Shown: positions 8,129 through 18,429, numbered from the stretch's first letter. The stretch is 64,000 nt of DNA from Undaria pinnatifida (GCA_012845835.1 JABAKD010000007.1:14409342-14473341), one strand, 5' to 3'. Made by a program: numbers and translations. Notes: generated by a model not told the origin, from the sequence alone.

Positions 8129-10587
8129 GTATATTTGATGCTGGCAATATTATAAAAAATGAAAATATGATATCCAATGGTGTCCCTCCAACGTAACTCC
8201 CCACAAATTACCCAGGCAAGATATATTGTCAGGGCCAGTTTTACGCGTGCGTGCTGAGATATATGGATGATTTTGCCGTTGGAAACACGACAATCAGCAG
8301 CGGGAAACAGGAACTGTACAGCACCATTTTTCGTTGGAATCGTATTTGTGTTAACAATATTACACCATACTGTTCTATCGTGAACAACGTATTTACCACT
8401 AAAACCGTTCATTAAGCTGCAACGGCCTGGGTGGGTGGCATGTTGATTTTCTTTCTCGCTTTCAAGTTTTGGTGGGATGATTCCAGTGGCTCGTAAGCAC
8501 TAGCATGTACCGGGTATGTACACAACTCGACCCTCGGAAACGGTAGTAGCACCCTTTCGGTCAAGCCGCGATCAACACCGGCAAATAGACAGGCGTCAAA
8601 TAATGCATTTGTTCACACACTGCCGTCCATAACCTCTTTCTGTTAAAACCTCGTGACATCGACAGCTAGTTGCGGAGGCAAAAAACGAGCTTGCACTCAG
8701 CGTGCAAGTACATTAGATCGTACACGAAATGGTGAAGTACCGCAAAACAATGGGTCATACAGTATATATGAGACAATGTACGAAGCCTCTATTTCATGCT
8801 GGGCTTAGCTTCATGTTTGGGCAACCAACGATGCATTCCACATTATAGGGGAATGGCAAACTCGGATGGACCTAGTGAACAGCCCGTGTGTGGCCGATTT
8901 CTTCGCATACGACAAGCATGACCATATAACGCTGACAGCGCTCTTCAAAGGTCGAAACATGATTTGCTGCTGCTCCGTAAAGGGTTTAAATTCACTTGAA
9001 CAGCCAGCTATGCAATTTGTGTCACCTTTTTTCAAAAGCGCACGATCCATCGTAGTTTGCGACCGATCACCTTGGCCTCGAGGAACAGGGGTACGAAGTA
9101 CTGTGTATGTGCGGCGCCTGCTACGCTAACGAACGCAAATATTTGCTACATAACAAAAACTCGATGGGGGGAGTCATTGACTCAAACCAGTTGGAAGGTT
9201 TCCTTCGCTTGCCACGATCACTGATTGGAAAATCTGGGCGAATGATTTGCCCGTCGGCTTCCACTACTTTATGGTTGCTCAAAAATCAGATTTTACGTGA
9301 GGCCTCGAGAGTAGTGTAGTGTAGTGTAGTATAGTGTAATATCGTGTAGTATCGGGTTGTATATTGTGGTATCGTGCAGTATCGTGCAGTATAGTGTAGG
9401 ACTGATTTTACGATAGCTCCCCCCAAAACCGGCGATTTTATTCAACGAACGTTTCATGGCTGGTCGACACGAAGAAGGATGCTCTACAAAACCTCATCCT
9501 CACACATTTTTCATGTTTGCAAAGGGCTATCGAACGATGACGTCGGGGCGGCAATGAATGGGCACCGTATTTCAGATGATACGGCAGACAGCAGGTTTCA
9601 AAACCGGCGATTTCGCCAAAGAAAAGCTGGCGGGGCTACCGTAGAACGAGTCCTAGTATGGTGTAGTATAGTGTAGTAGAGTGTAGTATGGTGTAGAATA
9701 GTGTAGTACAATGTAGTATCGTGCAGTATTGTGTAGTACACTACAGTTATGTGCATCTCTGCTGTAACATGTGACGTGCTCAAAGGGCGTTCGATCGCAA
9801 ACGCAACCTACAGCGGATACCGAACGGTGGTTGTGTTAAACACCAGCTACTTGTGTATTTGGTGTTCTCTCACAGCGTACACAGGGCACACAGAAACAGA
9901 CCCGAACATGTACCACGCAAGTAAAGTAGACAAACGCGTCGAGCATCAACAAAGGATGTGGACCGCTGCGTGTGATGATATCCACGCAATGTCTGTCCCT
10001 TTACAGAGCCCGTTTAGGAACACCCCAAGTCAGGATGTATAGAGATAATGGAGGAGCAGCTAGCGGGTTTTGAGCCAGCTCTGGTATGAGAAAAATCGCA
10101 CAGGCCGATATTTGCTGGTTTCGTAGTAATGGCTTTCAAGTTCGGTGCGAGGCCTTGATTGAAAACACCTTTCGTGGTGGACGAGACAAGGGCTAGTTGA
10201 ACGCCTTTGGTATGCCGTTTCATGACAGGCCCGGACTGACGATTCGTATATATATATATATATATATATGTGGAACAGCACGGTCTGCGCCAAGCCGCAG
10301 CCTGCTGTTTGAGATTACCATGAATAGAAACATTGAACATTCAAATAAATGCCGGTTGGTCACGGGTCAGGTTTTCTGACCCGTGCATGGCCGCCCAATA
10401 GTTCCGTCGTGAACCGAAAAAAGACGACATGTGCCATCAACTCGAGGTGTGCGGTACTCTCCCCCAGTTTGGTGCCATCATAGTTGCTCGTGGCGGAGGC
10501 TACGGAAGGGGGGAAACAATAATGTATTTCATGCCAGGGCCTCGGGGTCACTGGTACAGGCAACTCTCCGTTCCCCTGCGGTGTTGA
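8030..10587 (+). CDS. Second exon chain, Cys-containing protein of unknown family
   Basis: Proposed exons: 8030-8128 (weak), 8221-8388, 8809-8976, 9056-9296, 9747-10036 and 10402-10587. Splice phases match at every join: 0, 0, 0, 1 and 0. The clearest parts are VWATNDAFHIIGEWQTRMD, ATDHLGLEEQGYEVLCMCG and GTLPQFGAIIVARGGGYGRG. I do not recognise the family. The chain may continue the gene upstream (exon 7 can splice out in phase 0) or be a separate gene; no initiating Met or promoter could be chosen. The last frame ends at TGA 10585-10587, after PLRC. Confidence 0.5.
8221..8388 (+). CDS. Candidate exon with three Cys
   Basis: 56 codons from an acceptor GGCAAG at 8220 to a donor AAC/GTATTT at 8389 (GTGAAC at 8380 is an alternative). 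It encodes IYCQGQFYACVLRYMDDFAV and then NNITPYCSIVNN. It is phase 0 both sides. The opposite strand is also open here (8110-8412), which lowers confidence. Confidence 0.45.
8809..8976 (+). CDS. Exon of unknown-family protein
   Basis: 56 codons, acceptor GGCTTAG, donor TCC/GTAAAG, phase 0 both sides. It encodes LHVWATNDAFHIIGEW, then SPCVADFFAYDKHDHITLT. The amino-acid order looks strongly protein-like, with alternating buried and polar residues and paired His. Only 79 bases of intron separate it from the next exon. Confidence 0.6.
9056..9296 (+). CDS. Exon of unknown-family protein with CxCxxC
   Basis: The acceptor is CGTAG at 9055 behind a T-rich tract, the donor TAC/GTGAGG at 9297 leaving phase 1. 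It encodes FATDHLGLEEQGYEVLCMCG, ACYANERKYLLHNK and later LWLLKNQIL. The leftover base pairs with the two bases at the start of the next exon. CMCGAC could bind metal; that is a guess. Confidence 0.55.
9310..9398. repeat. GTAGT-type minisatellite, left block
   Basis: A degenerate run of GTAGT and related TATCGT/GCAGT units immediately after the splice donor. The same repeat resumes at 9654 on the far side of the M1 insertion. Confidence 0.9.
9399..9653 (+). mobile_element. M1 inverted-repeat element, copy 2, inside the GTAGT minisatellite
   Basis: The same element as at 2645-2898 in opposite orientation. Its ends are GGACTGATTTTACGATAGC and, inverted, AGGACTCGTTCTACGGTAGC. It splits a GTAGT array, so it inserted after the array existed or the array grew from both flanks. 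Confidence 0.82.
9654..9745. repeat. GTAGT-type minisatellite, right block
   Basis: Continuation of the same degenerate GTAGT array, ending at the next exon's acceptor. A minus-strand frame here reads it as repeated YYTILHHT and is an artefact. Confidence 0.9.
9747..10036 (+). CDS. Exon of unknown-family protein
   Basis: Acceptor CACTACAG at 9746; two bases complete the codon left by the previous exon. It encodes MCISAVTCDVLKGRSIANAT, then TVVVLNTSYLCIWCSLTAYT. A GTATAG donor at 10037 gives phase 0; a better donor, A/GTAAAG, at 9921 would shorten it but leave phase 1. No family recognised. Confidence 0.48.
10247..10269. repeat. (TA)n microsatellite
   Basis: About 11 TA units. The YIYIYI minus-strand frames across it are artefacts. 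Confidence 0.95.
10402..10587 (+). CDS. Exon of unknown-family protein, possibly terminal
   Basis: 61 codons and a TGA, opened by the acceptor CCCAATAG. It encodes DDMCHQLEVCGTLPQFGAII and then ARGGGYGRGETIMYFMPG. The Gly-rich turn and hydrophobic strands look like globular protein. A phase-2 donor GTACAG at 10554 is possible, in which case the gene continues downstream. Confidence 0.5.
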   Translation, partial: FRREPKKDDMCHQLEVCGTLPQFGAIIVARGGGYGRGETIMYFMPGPRGHWYRQLSVPLRC

Positions 10588-12901
10588 AAGTTCCTGCTAA
10601 ACTTTTGTTATATGTCAATTCGGTCAGTTACACGGCGTCACAAAAACCGCATAAATCATTTTGGCCAGTGATGTGCAGGCACTCATGCTGGTCGTTCAAC
10701 CACAAAAAAAAGGAGAAGGTACCCCTCTTACAGTCGCCTGGGTCTTGTAACGGCCTCGTATTACAGAGTCCCGCGCTTACCACAACCTTTACGGTTCGCA
10801 TTTAAGCGTAGAATTTTTTTTTTGTTAAGGCATCGCACTAGTGAGAGACCACGACCTTACTTACATTCCATAGTCTGGTCGTGTGTCTAAATCAAGGTGA
10901 GGGTAAGGCACATGCCTTGACCCGGAAATCCGGAGGTCATCATTCGTGCAGAAGCGATACAGAGCAAGGACCCAAGCTGACGAACAACGACGTCAGCAAC
11001 GTAACGCGTTGCGGCGGGCGTGCCGACTACATCGCCTGACACAGTTTAGCAAAAAAGAAGGACATAGACACCCCCCCCCCCCCGTCCTAATTTGTGGTTC
11101 TGGCTGCTTGATGTTATCGTAGCTTTAGCCGTTCCATGTTATCGAAAAAGGTTTCATCTGAAGCCCCAAGATTTGTCCTTTGGTATCCGAGTGGTCAGTA
11201 GTCAGGGGATCCACTCCAGCAGCCGACGGTTGAGCCAAATATATTACACTTTATTATACTGATATCACGACACTGTAGCAAGTGTGATCGAAAACAAACA
11301 CGACGCCACCGACTAGGAAAATTACAACTTGTGGCGTCGAGCAGGACCGGCTGACCAGACGGTTTCTGCGGTTATTTTCCTGCTGTTGTGCCCGTATGCG
11401 CCAGCTGAAGATAACGGGCAGTCGTGGCAGCCGTCCCTACTTCACATGCTGGCTCTCATACAGTTGGTGTTCGCGTATGCTCCAACGGCACCCACACGTG
11501 CTACAACCGGGAACAAACCGGATCTACCCAACCGACGCAACATATTACTTTTCAGTGTTCAAGAATGCATTCGGCGCCGATGCTTCATCTTAGGGTGCGA
11601 CAAACTCTGTTGTCGCAACTTGTTGGACGCCTTATTTCTCATGTCCATATGACGCTCAGATGTGTTGAACAAACTGATTTGTACGGAGTCAGAGGCGATA
11701 CTCATAAAACGTAGACCCACAACAACAACTCCTGAACCACCAATATTTAGATCAAGTATTGACCGATGACGATGATGACGTTGAATTTCCGTATTGAAAG
11801 GAGGAGTGCGGTTTATGAGAGAGTCATCCCACGGTAGGGATTTCACTTTCTGCGCCAAAAAGTCCCTGGGCGATTGAGTTTCTCATGTGAGGAACTGCCG
11901 ATCAATGAAGTATTTTCATGAGTATTATATTTTTAGACTAAGGTACAGAAGCTTGGTCGGGTTTTGCGAACGAATGCCTTCGAAGTCATTTTTGCGGTGA
12001 GATGTTGAGTTTCTCATGTGAGGAGCTCAAAGACGTTTGGGTGCAACCCCTACCGTGGGATGACTCTAGAGCTCGAATGAACGGAAGCGCCATTATAGAT
12101 GTATCATTTGATTTTAAACTGTAGTGCTCGAGTAAGAGTTTGGGTAAAGTTCGGTAGGTATTTGACAATATCATACATTCGTAGTTTTACGAGTTTAATC
12201 CACTCTTTTATTTTTATGGCAACAGAGGCAAATTGCAAATGAAACCTCCACGCTATTTACTGTCTATTGCACCAGCCTTTTTTAATGCATTTTGTTACTC
12301 CTAGTCCGAACTGGAATGTAATTTGACTGTTCGCTTCTGTTAGGGGTTCTAGGTTATCAGCGCTTCAAACTAGTCCCCAAGGTACGGGGTGGGTGCAATC
12401 TGGTCCGTTGTCGGTGTGATCGACATGTGTAATTTGAGCGAAAAAACAGAAACTGTCTGTTTTAAACCTTTTCGGTGATCCTCCTTGGCAACGTCGTCTT
12501 CACAACGCCACCTCGTGAGCAATTTCTGACTGCCTCTATGACCGCTGTCTTTAGTGGTTGAGAACCTGTGACCGCCCACAAGTACAAGCAGCCCTCCAAG
12601 TAGGTGCGAGCGACGCCTCGTAGAATTATTTCGGAGGAGTCATGTATATGACTACGGGCCCGTTCGAAACAGGCTTGACTGTCCTTTGGTATTGGCTGCC
12701 TGGACACAACGGCGCCATCGAAATGTTGCCGTGGCATAAGGTTCTTCACCAGTTTTGCGCAACCTCTCCAGACTCCATGCGGTGACCACAAATAATCCTT
12801 CAGGTAGGCTAATACCAGCTATACAATTTATCCGGGTTGTGTGGCCGAACGATTCGCAGACTCATCCGTTGCCGATGAAGGTTTTTCGATAGCACGTACA
12901 G
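10588..12901 (+). other. Stretch with ambiguous coding frames and an M3 element
   Basis: All three forward frames are open over much of 11340-11714. One reads GVRVCSNGTHTCYNREQTGS, another TDATYYFSVFKNAFGADASS before a stop at 11607-11609; I cannot choose between them. On the minus strand 12462-12791 is open for 109 codons without splice support. 11821-12066 is a small inverted-repeat element. A poly-C run lies near 11073. Confidence 0.4.
11821..12066. mobile_element. M3 inverted-repeat element
   Basis: Perfect 19-bp terminal inverted repeats, GAGTCATCCCACGGTAGGG at 11821-11839 and its complement at 12048-12066. It is about 246 bp with no coding capacity. Inside, GAGTTTCTCATGTGAGGA occurs twice (near 11876 and 12007). 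A degenerate copy lies at about 22255-22503. Confidence 0.85.
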
Positions 12902-13234
12902 CTCGAGTTCTGTCTCTCGCTACGGTCGCTGTCGACGGCGAAACGCGTCACTGCCGGTTCAATAAGTCGACCGCTTAAGGGAGACGCAGTGCGTCTCAAG
13001 GCACAGAATTTCCACTGTTCGGGGTACGGTTTGCCAGAGTTACAGGTGGACCTCATGGCACTGACCGAGTCAGCCCAAGTAGCCCCGGGTGGCACACGCT
13101 TGCTGTTAACATCTTGGTACCACTGCCAAGCTTCTATAGGAATAGACGTACTGGCTGAAGATGCTGCCGACATCGGTAATGGTAGGGTCGTTGGTCTAAA
13201 AACACGCGGCCCAACGAAAGACCCCAGCATCGGT
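12902..13234 (+). CDS. Exon of unknown-family protein
   Basis: Acceptor ACGTACAG at 12901. Open to 13318; a phase-0 donor GGT/GTAGTC at 13235 fits the next exon. It encodes LKGDAVRLKAQNFHCSGYG, LMALTESAQVAPGGTRLLLT and ASIGIDVLAEDAADIGNG. The exact antisense frame (12862-13278) is also open and is treated as a shadow. Confidence 0.55.
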
Positions 13235-15487
13235 GTAGTCCCGGGCACGCGTCCGTTTGTGCTCAATTCCTCGCGCAATCAGCAACCACGTCAATTCCCG
13301 AATCGACCTGAGTACAAATGAGTGCGTGTGCCTGGCGTCATCACCCGGACGCGTCCAGGGAGGGAGTACGTGTGTGCAAAGCGGGGTATGCAAGTTTGCG
13401 AAGTAGACGTTTCATGGAGAACGTCGAATTTTCAACAGAATCATTACACAACGCCCAGGCCATGTCACCCGCAGCGCGTGTTTGCAAAACCAAATGTGGG
13501 TAGCTCTATGTGTAGTTTCATCTTTCCTTTTTATGTTGCACGGGGTGCGATGCGGCCAAGGTCATCTTCGTTCATGGTTTCCCCGCACATAGGGGTATTG
13601 CCTCTTCGTTGGCGCACCTGTTGGTGGCAGCCCTGAGAGCACCCCAATACAATCCATAAAATGCCCACTTCAAGAACGTTGAAACGAGATGCTAACGGCA
13701 ACAGGAAATTGAAAAAAGACGCAAAAGAATGTCTGTCGATACCCGCGGTTACGATGGGTTTCTGCTTGGTTACATCGGGAGGAATTTGGGATGGGTGGCA
13801 GTTCCCGATCAATGCCGACGTGCCCAATTGGCTGTGCATGTTGAATACACAGGGTTTAGTAACCACAATGATGCACACACCCCTGTACCCCAGGATCGGA
13901 GGCGCTACGAAAGCCTAATGACAGGAGAGAAACCTCTTTCCCATACCGTACGCTGTGCATTACTTGACGTAGGTCATATATGCAGCCGTCGTATGTTTTA
14001 CCAGGCGCAGCTAGGTAGAAATGACGTTGGGACAAGACCTCGCGTGAACCCAGTGTCGGATGTATTTGAAAAAGCCTGCATCACGATCGCCAGACAGAAC
14101 AACCGCCAGGTAGGAGTTTTCACGCGAAACAAGGTCCCATCTTGATTTCTCTCTTAATGCGTAATTAAAAAACGTACATGAGAAGGTAATCCAGATCCGG
14201 GCAAACGCTGGCCCAGCGCACTTCCATCACGAGGGGTATCGATTATTCTGTGTGGCGTTCCAATCATGCGGGAGGGGATTTGACAATTGGCGTGTACGCT
14301 AAGCTTAGAGGGTCGCAGGTGGTAAGGTTGAAGAGCGGGCGGCGATCGCGTTGGAACTTGCCTTTTATGAAAAACGTTCCGGTCGTCGCCCCACACGTTA
14401 AGCGTGAAACCGGACTAGTAATTTCCTCCGATCTGCCTCCTGCGCGTTATGTGTGAGTACAGTGGAGGCACGGCCGCGACCGAGTGAGACCTTTACCAAT
14501 GATATGTGCTCGCTCAAGTCACCGCTGATTGAAGGTGGGGGCAAGGGCCCCAAAATACCCTTATATGACGGGGGGCCTCGAAGGCTACCAAACCCTAGCG
14601 AACACCGTGCAGAGGTCCCGCCGTTGGACTCTAACGCACAACGCTAAGCACTGGCGTGAGCCATTCGCTCGCATGTCGGCAACATGCATCATGTTGCCAC
14701 TGATGAGCTGGAAGTGTACGAAGTATTGCTCTAAAAGTTGAAAATAGGGGCTACCTCATCTGAACGCAGAATAAGGAAAATGGGAAAACGACGCACCATC
14801 GTGCACTAACGCAAACAGTTGGACACATAGGCAAAGCTCGTGAAGCTACACGCGGCGTTCCCACCAACAGACACCTAGGGCTCAGCATTCTTCAGAATGA
14901 GCTGTGGGTACAAAGCCGAAAAATAAAAAGGAAGGAGCGGGTCACACGATAACACGCACCGTCTAGGCGATGACATCATTAGCCACAACATAGCGTTGCG
15001 GATTCAGAAAATATGGATGATTTCAACATCGCCGGCTGGCAGCCTTCGTCCAACCCAATAGTCACATACTGGCGGCAACTTACCTGTACAACGTCAAACG
15101 TGAGTAAAAAAAGTGGTATATCGTTGTATGGATCAAAAACCATTGGAAACTATCGCCGAATACACTTGAACATAGAGTCTATATATATAAGCATTAAACG
15201 CCGAAACCCCTTGAGTCAAGGCGAGAGATTGAAGACAAGCGACATAAGGAATTTCCGGTGCGGGCACGCTTAAAATGACTTCGAACTTGACACGAAGTAT
15301 ACGCTTCCTCACATCGGCACTCCACGGCCGAAGCGAGCTGAAAGTGGCAGGGAAACATTACATCCTTGGGCCGTTACACCAGCAATATGATAGTTATCTC
15401 AACCTCTTACACGTGCCACCTACCCGAAGGGTAGGCGAGGACCTCTGTTGCGTACTAGGTGTGCCGTTTATTACAGTGGCAATGTGA
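12902..15487 (+). CDS. Third exon chain, unknown-family protein
   Basis: Proposed exons: 12902-13234 (frame stays open to 13318), 13367-13495, 13894-14109 (or from 13728), 14319-14452, 14546-14655, 15008-15099 and 15383-15487. Splice phases fit at each join: 0, 0, 0, 2, 1 and 0. The 2 and 1 joins are a demanding test and both restore codons. The product, about 340 residues, has no domain I can name. It ends with a stop at 15485-15487 after PFITVAM. It may be the 3' part of the upstream gene or a gene of its own; no start was assigned. Confidence 0.52.
13367..13495 (+). CDS. Exon of unknown-family protein
   Basis: 43 codons, acceptor GGGAG, donor AAT/GTGGGT, phase 0 both sides. It encodes YVCAKRGMQVCEVDVSWRTS and then NHYTTPRPCHPQRVFAKPN. 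A second frame overlaps (13318-13503) but its splice phases do not fit. Confidence 0.48.
13728..14109 (+). CDS. Exon of unknown-family protein
   Basis: Open for 127 codons to a CAG/GTAGGA donor at 14110. It contains YDGFLLGYIGRNLGWVAVPD, HVEYTGFSNHNDAHTPVP and VRCALLDVGHICSRRMFYQA. The 5' border is uncertain: an AG at 13727 gives the long form, a well-formed acceptor TGTACCCCAG at 13893 gives the phase-0 form that fits the previous exon. Confidence 0.55.
14319..14452 (+). CDS. Exon of unknown-family protein
   Basis: Acceptor GGTCGCAG, donor ATGT/GTGAGT, ending in phase 2. It encodes WNLPFMKNVPVVAPHVKRET and ends DLPPARY. The two leftover bases plus one base of the next exon give Val. Confidence 0.52.
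14546..14655 (+). CDS. Exon of unknown-family protein
   Basis: Acceptor GGCAAG, donor TGGC/GTGAGC, ending in phase 1. It encodes APKYPYMTGGLEGYQTLANT and ends HNAKHW. The leftover C plus AA from the next exon gives Gln. Without the donor the frame would run to a stop at 14741. Confidence 0.52.
15008..15099 (+). CDS. Exon of unknown-family protein
   Basis: Acceptor GGATTCAG, donor AAC/GTGAGT. It encodes NMDDFNIAGWQPSSNPIVTY and ends TCTTSN. It has the cleanest donor in this part of the window. Confidence 0.6.
15383..15487 (+). CDS. Terminal exon candidate
   Basis: An acceptor TTACACCAG at 15382 gives phase 0 as required. It encodes QQYDSYLNLLHVPPTRRVGE and ends with a TGA after PFITVAM. The same frame is open upstream from 15275, so the acceptor could lie earlier, though the phases then do not fit. 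Confidence 0.42.
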   Translation, partial: QYDSYLNLLHVPPTRRVGEDLCCVLGVPFITVAM

Positions 15488-15751
15488 CAATGACCTCAAA
15501 GCGATTAATCATCGATCACCTTTATCAAGAGGAGGGTTAAACAATATGCGTTTCTCACCATGCCAGGTGCATTTCGCAGAGCGCTCCATACATTAGAGAT
15601 ACATTAGATACATTCGAGTTGATCCGTTTGTGAGGATTTGCTTTTGTTGATAACACCAAAAAAACTGTCATTTCTACCCTCCGACAATAGCAACATCCCG
15701 CATGTGTTGGAGAGAAGTACGCGCAGTTCATTATTCATTAACAACACGCCG

Positions 15752-15925
15752 CCGCTGCTGTAAGGTCGAAGATTTCGTCTAAACCTATTATTTCAAGCTG
15801 TGTGTGATACGCCGATCGCGCGCATTACAGGGTGTGTGTCCTCGTTAACGGTACAGGTCGGTGACTCCCTTTGGAAGTACGCGTAGCTTGTAGCAGGGTC
15901 AACAGAGTAGTAATAAGCAATATGT
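15752..15925 (+). repeat. R1 repeat fragment, forward
   Basis: Diverged copy of the R1 terminal region: GGTCGAAGATTTCGTC, then AAGCTGTGTGTGATACGCCG, GATCGCGCGCATTACAGGG and TGTGTGTCCTC. Confidence 0.75.
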
Positions 15926-16504
15926 GCGCGGAAACTATTAAACCCGTTTTGAGGAGCACACGATCGGACTGCTGTGGAAAGAATGCATGAGTTTTTGAAT
16001 GTCATGCATATCCCACGGTCAGGGTCTCCAATGGTTGTCCATGGTTCAGATGACACCATCCACAAATAGACGGCCCTAAATTATTCCCTACCAGGGTATA
16101 TTTAAGGGACAAATATGTAGCACACCGCAAGTACCTGCCATAGTAGTATTCGTATTATGTTGTACGATAATCATAACAATCAACTTGTTGTATAGTCTTG
16201 ACTAACTATATCAGTGTAAAAACAACATCACGTAGTGAGAATTTTTTCCTCCCATCCATATCAAAATTTATCTTTGAAACATTTTGCATCTGTATGTCAG
16301 ACGCAGTGAGAATACGTTGCTATCATCCACCTCCGTTCCCCGCCGCCAACACCACCACCACCACCAACCACGCTCCTTCAACGCCGTCGTAATTCCCCCC
16401 CCCTGACACACGCGCACAATAGAAACACTTCTGCCCCTCCATCTCCCCCGCCGCCCCACCTGAAATCAAGTCTGCCAGAGAAATATTAGTCTATAGAAAT
16501 TGAA

Positions 16505-16600
16505 ATCCACTCCAGCTGTGAGATCGAATGTTTTGTCGAAACTCATCTTTGCAAGCTGTGTGTGATACCCCGATCGCGCGAAATATGCACTACCAGAGAC
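16505..16600 (+). repeat. R1 repeat fragment, forward
   Basis: Begins ACTCCAGCTGTGAGATCGAA and continues TTTGTCGAAACTCATCTTTG, GCAAGCTGTGTGTGATACC. Matches the start of the copy at 47672. Confidence 0.85.
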
Positions 16601-16879
16601 CCATTTCCTTTCCAGCCATCCATGAAGTATATCCAATTCATATACTAATACTTCTCCTCCCGCGCCGTGCTTCCCCGCTCCCCGCACCATCGCCGAATCC
16701 TAGCACCGCACGTATGTATGACATGGTATGGTATGTTCCCGCCAGGTAGTCTATACATTTATTTATGCGACCTGAAGCGGTTTGAATTCCCCCCTCCTCC
16801 CTTCCCCCCCTGACCCCCTCGTCTTCACCCACGCCTCACCCCCCTTCACAGAAGTAGAAGGAAGTACAGAAGAAAGAGA

Positions 16880-17790
16880 ACGGCCAGCAGTGAGAAATAC
16901 ATGGAAAACCGAGAAGAACTTATAGATATACGGGTGGTTCAGGGAAGCTAGTAGAATGAAAACGTATCTGCATGGCCCAAAGGACTGCGCGAAAAAGCTA
17001 CAACTGCGGTTTCGTGCAGGAGACCTGGAGTTTCCAGAAGGAAGAATAAGAGCGATGGCACGGGGGAGAAATAAGAAAGAAAGCAATTGTACGGTACGAT
17101 GTGCGTGTTGTTCTTATCGCTTTGTTTTGCTGTGGCTCGGTGTCACTCGTGCCCGTGATCCCCTTGTTTCTTGCGGTCACGGGCTTTCGTGCTGTTTAAA
17201 ATTATCGATGTTATTACGAAATGGTATGATAATCTACGCTGCACCAATTAAATCGCCCAATGTGTTTTCTCAGTGAGGTACATAGTCTAGTCCCTTCTGC
17301 GATATTGATAGCTCAGATGCGGTGGTAGAAATTGGGGGAATTAATGTTCAATACTACTACAATACCGTAGCCTTGATCCAGAAAAAAGAAATAGGTATAC
17401 CAGAAATCGGGACAAGGACGTGCCTACGAATATGTGCTCGTGTGGCACAACCTTGGAGAGTAGGACTCACATAGGAAGAGGACGTGAAATACACAAGGAG
17501 GATCTGCATGCGTTATGGGAGGAGATGTCTAAATTTGACGTATGTCAGATGGAAGAGTTTGGTAGACTAGACAGTGGCGAGAAAACTATCGCTGTCCTAC
17601 GAGATAGATGGCGACCACAGACGGCAAAACAGGACAGGCAAACGATAAGATAGACAGTTTCTGAAATAAATTGAAAAGCGTCATGATCGCCCACATGTTG
17701 GAGGTGCATCTATATCATTAGGAGTAGGAAACAAAGCTCCGTGTCGAAAGAGATTCATGGTCAATGGTTAAATAACAAAGGTGCAAGCAA
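16880..17790 (+). pseudogene. Non-LTR retroelement 3' end, interrupted
   Basis: Two pieces of one retroelement C-terminus. Piece 1 (about 16880-17090) encodes REASRMKTYLHGPKDC and KKLQLRFRAGDLEFPEG. Piece 2 (17420-17790) encodes CSCGTTLESRTH, a Cys/His zinc-binding type end block found after the reverse transcriptase domain of many non-LTR elements, then EEFGRLDSGEKTIAVLRDRW. A stop at 17651 and frame changes follow, though RPHVGGASISL still reads in another frame. About 290 bp of unrelated sequence ending CCGTAGCCTTG separates the pieces and may be a small inserted element. Family assignment is from memory of the motif type. Confidence 0.6.
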
Positions 17791-18295
17791 CAAAAAGAAC
17801 GCCCCCCACCCCCCCTCTTCGACAATCCTCCCCCCCCTCACTCGTCGTACGGTTACAGGGTATAATTTATAAACTGATGCAATCCTTCCACCAGCGTCAG
17901 ATTTGTCCTCTTGAGGAGTTTGTATTTTCAGCGCGAAGAATATGTTCCCCCTACCACCCCCGGCTCCCACGCCTTTAAACCCTCCTTCTTCTCCTCACCG
18001 GATATACGACTTACAAAATGCACTAGAAAAACCGATGCATTTCTCTCCACAGCTGTCAGAGTTTGTCCCCCTCAAAAACGGGTTCTATAGTTTCCGCGCA
18101 CAGACTGCCTAACATCACCCTGTTGACCCTGATAGCTACACTGTAGCTGTAAGGGGAGTCGCCGACCTATATCCTTAATGAGGACACACAACTCGTAATG
18201 CGCGCGATCGGAGTATCACACACAGCTCGCAAATATGAGTTTCGACGAAATTTTCCATTTCACAGCTGGAGTGTGTTATATTTTTGGAATATCTT
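17790..18295 (-). repeat. R1 repeat copy, reverse
   Basis: C-rich body, then CTCACCGGATATACGAC, CACAGCTGTCAGAGTTTG, AAAACGGGTTCTATAG, ACATCACCCTGTTGACCCTG, ATCCTTAATGAGGACACAC and the end CACAGCTGGAGTGTGTTATA. Same order as in the copies at 34.4-35.2 and 49.7-50.6 kb. Confidence 0.85.
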
Positions 18296-18429
18296 TAACG
18301 TTTTGCAACCGGTGAGGGGAAGGCGGGGTTGAACGGGAGTGGGGGTAGGGAAAATTCTGTGCAAGGAAAATTTTGAACCCGTTTTCGAGGGGGAAAGGAC
18401 TCTTACGGCTGTGGAAGAGATATGAGACC

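Larger units (their letters stand above)
15488..16860. other. Intergenic stretch with R1 fragments
   Basis: No gene seen. It holds diverged R1 pieces at about 15752-15925 and 16505-16600 (forward) and 16610-16720 (reverse, C-rich body). Open frames here follow the C-rich repeat body. Confidence 0.6.

Noticed and set aside
8110-8412. Minus-strand ORF of 100 codons
   Set aside because: Lies opposite a plus-strand candidate exon with fitting phases; cannot both be real, and the plus strand has the gene chain.
12462-12791. Minus-strand ORF of 109 codons (ARTYLEGCLYLWAVTGS)
   Set aside because: Reads rather like protein, but has no splice context, family or neighbouring exons on that strand; a frame this long is expected by chance in 64 kb.
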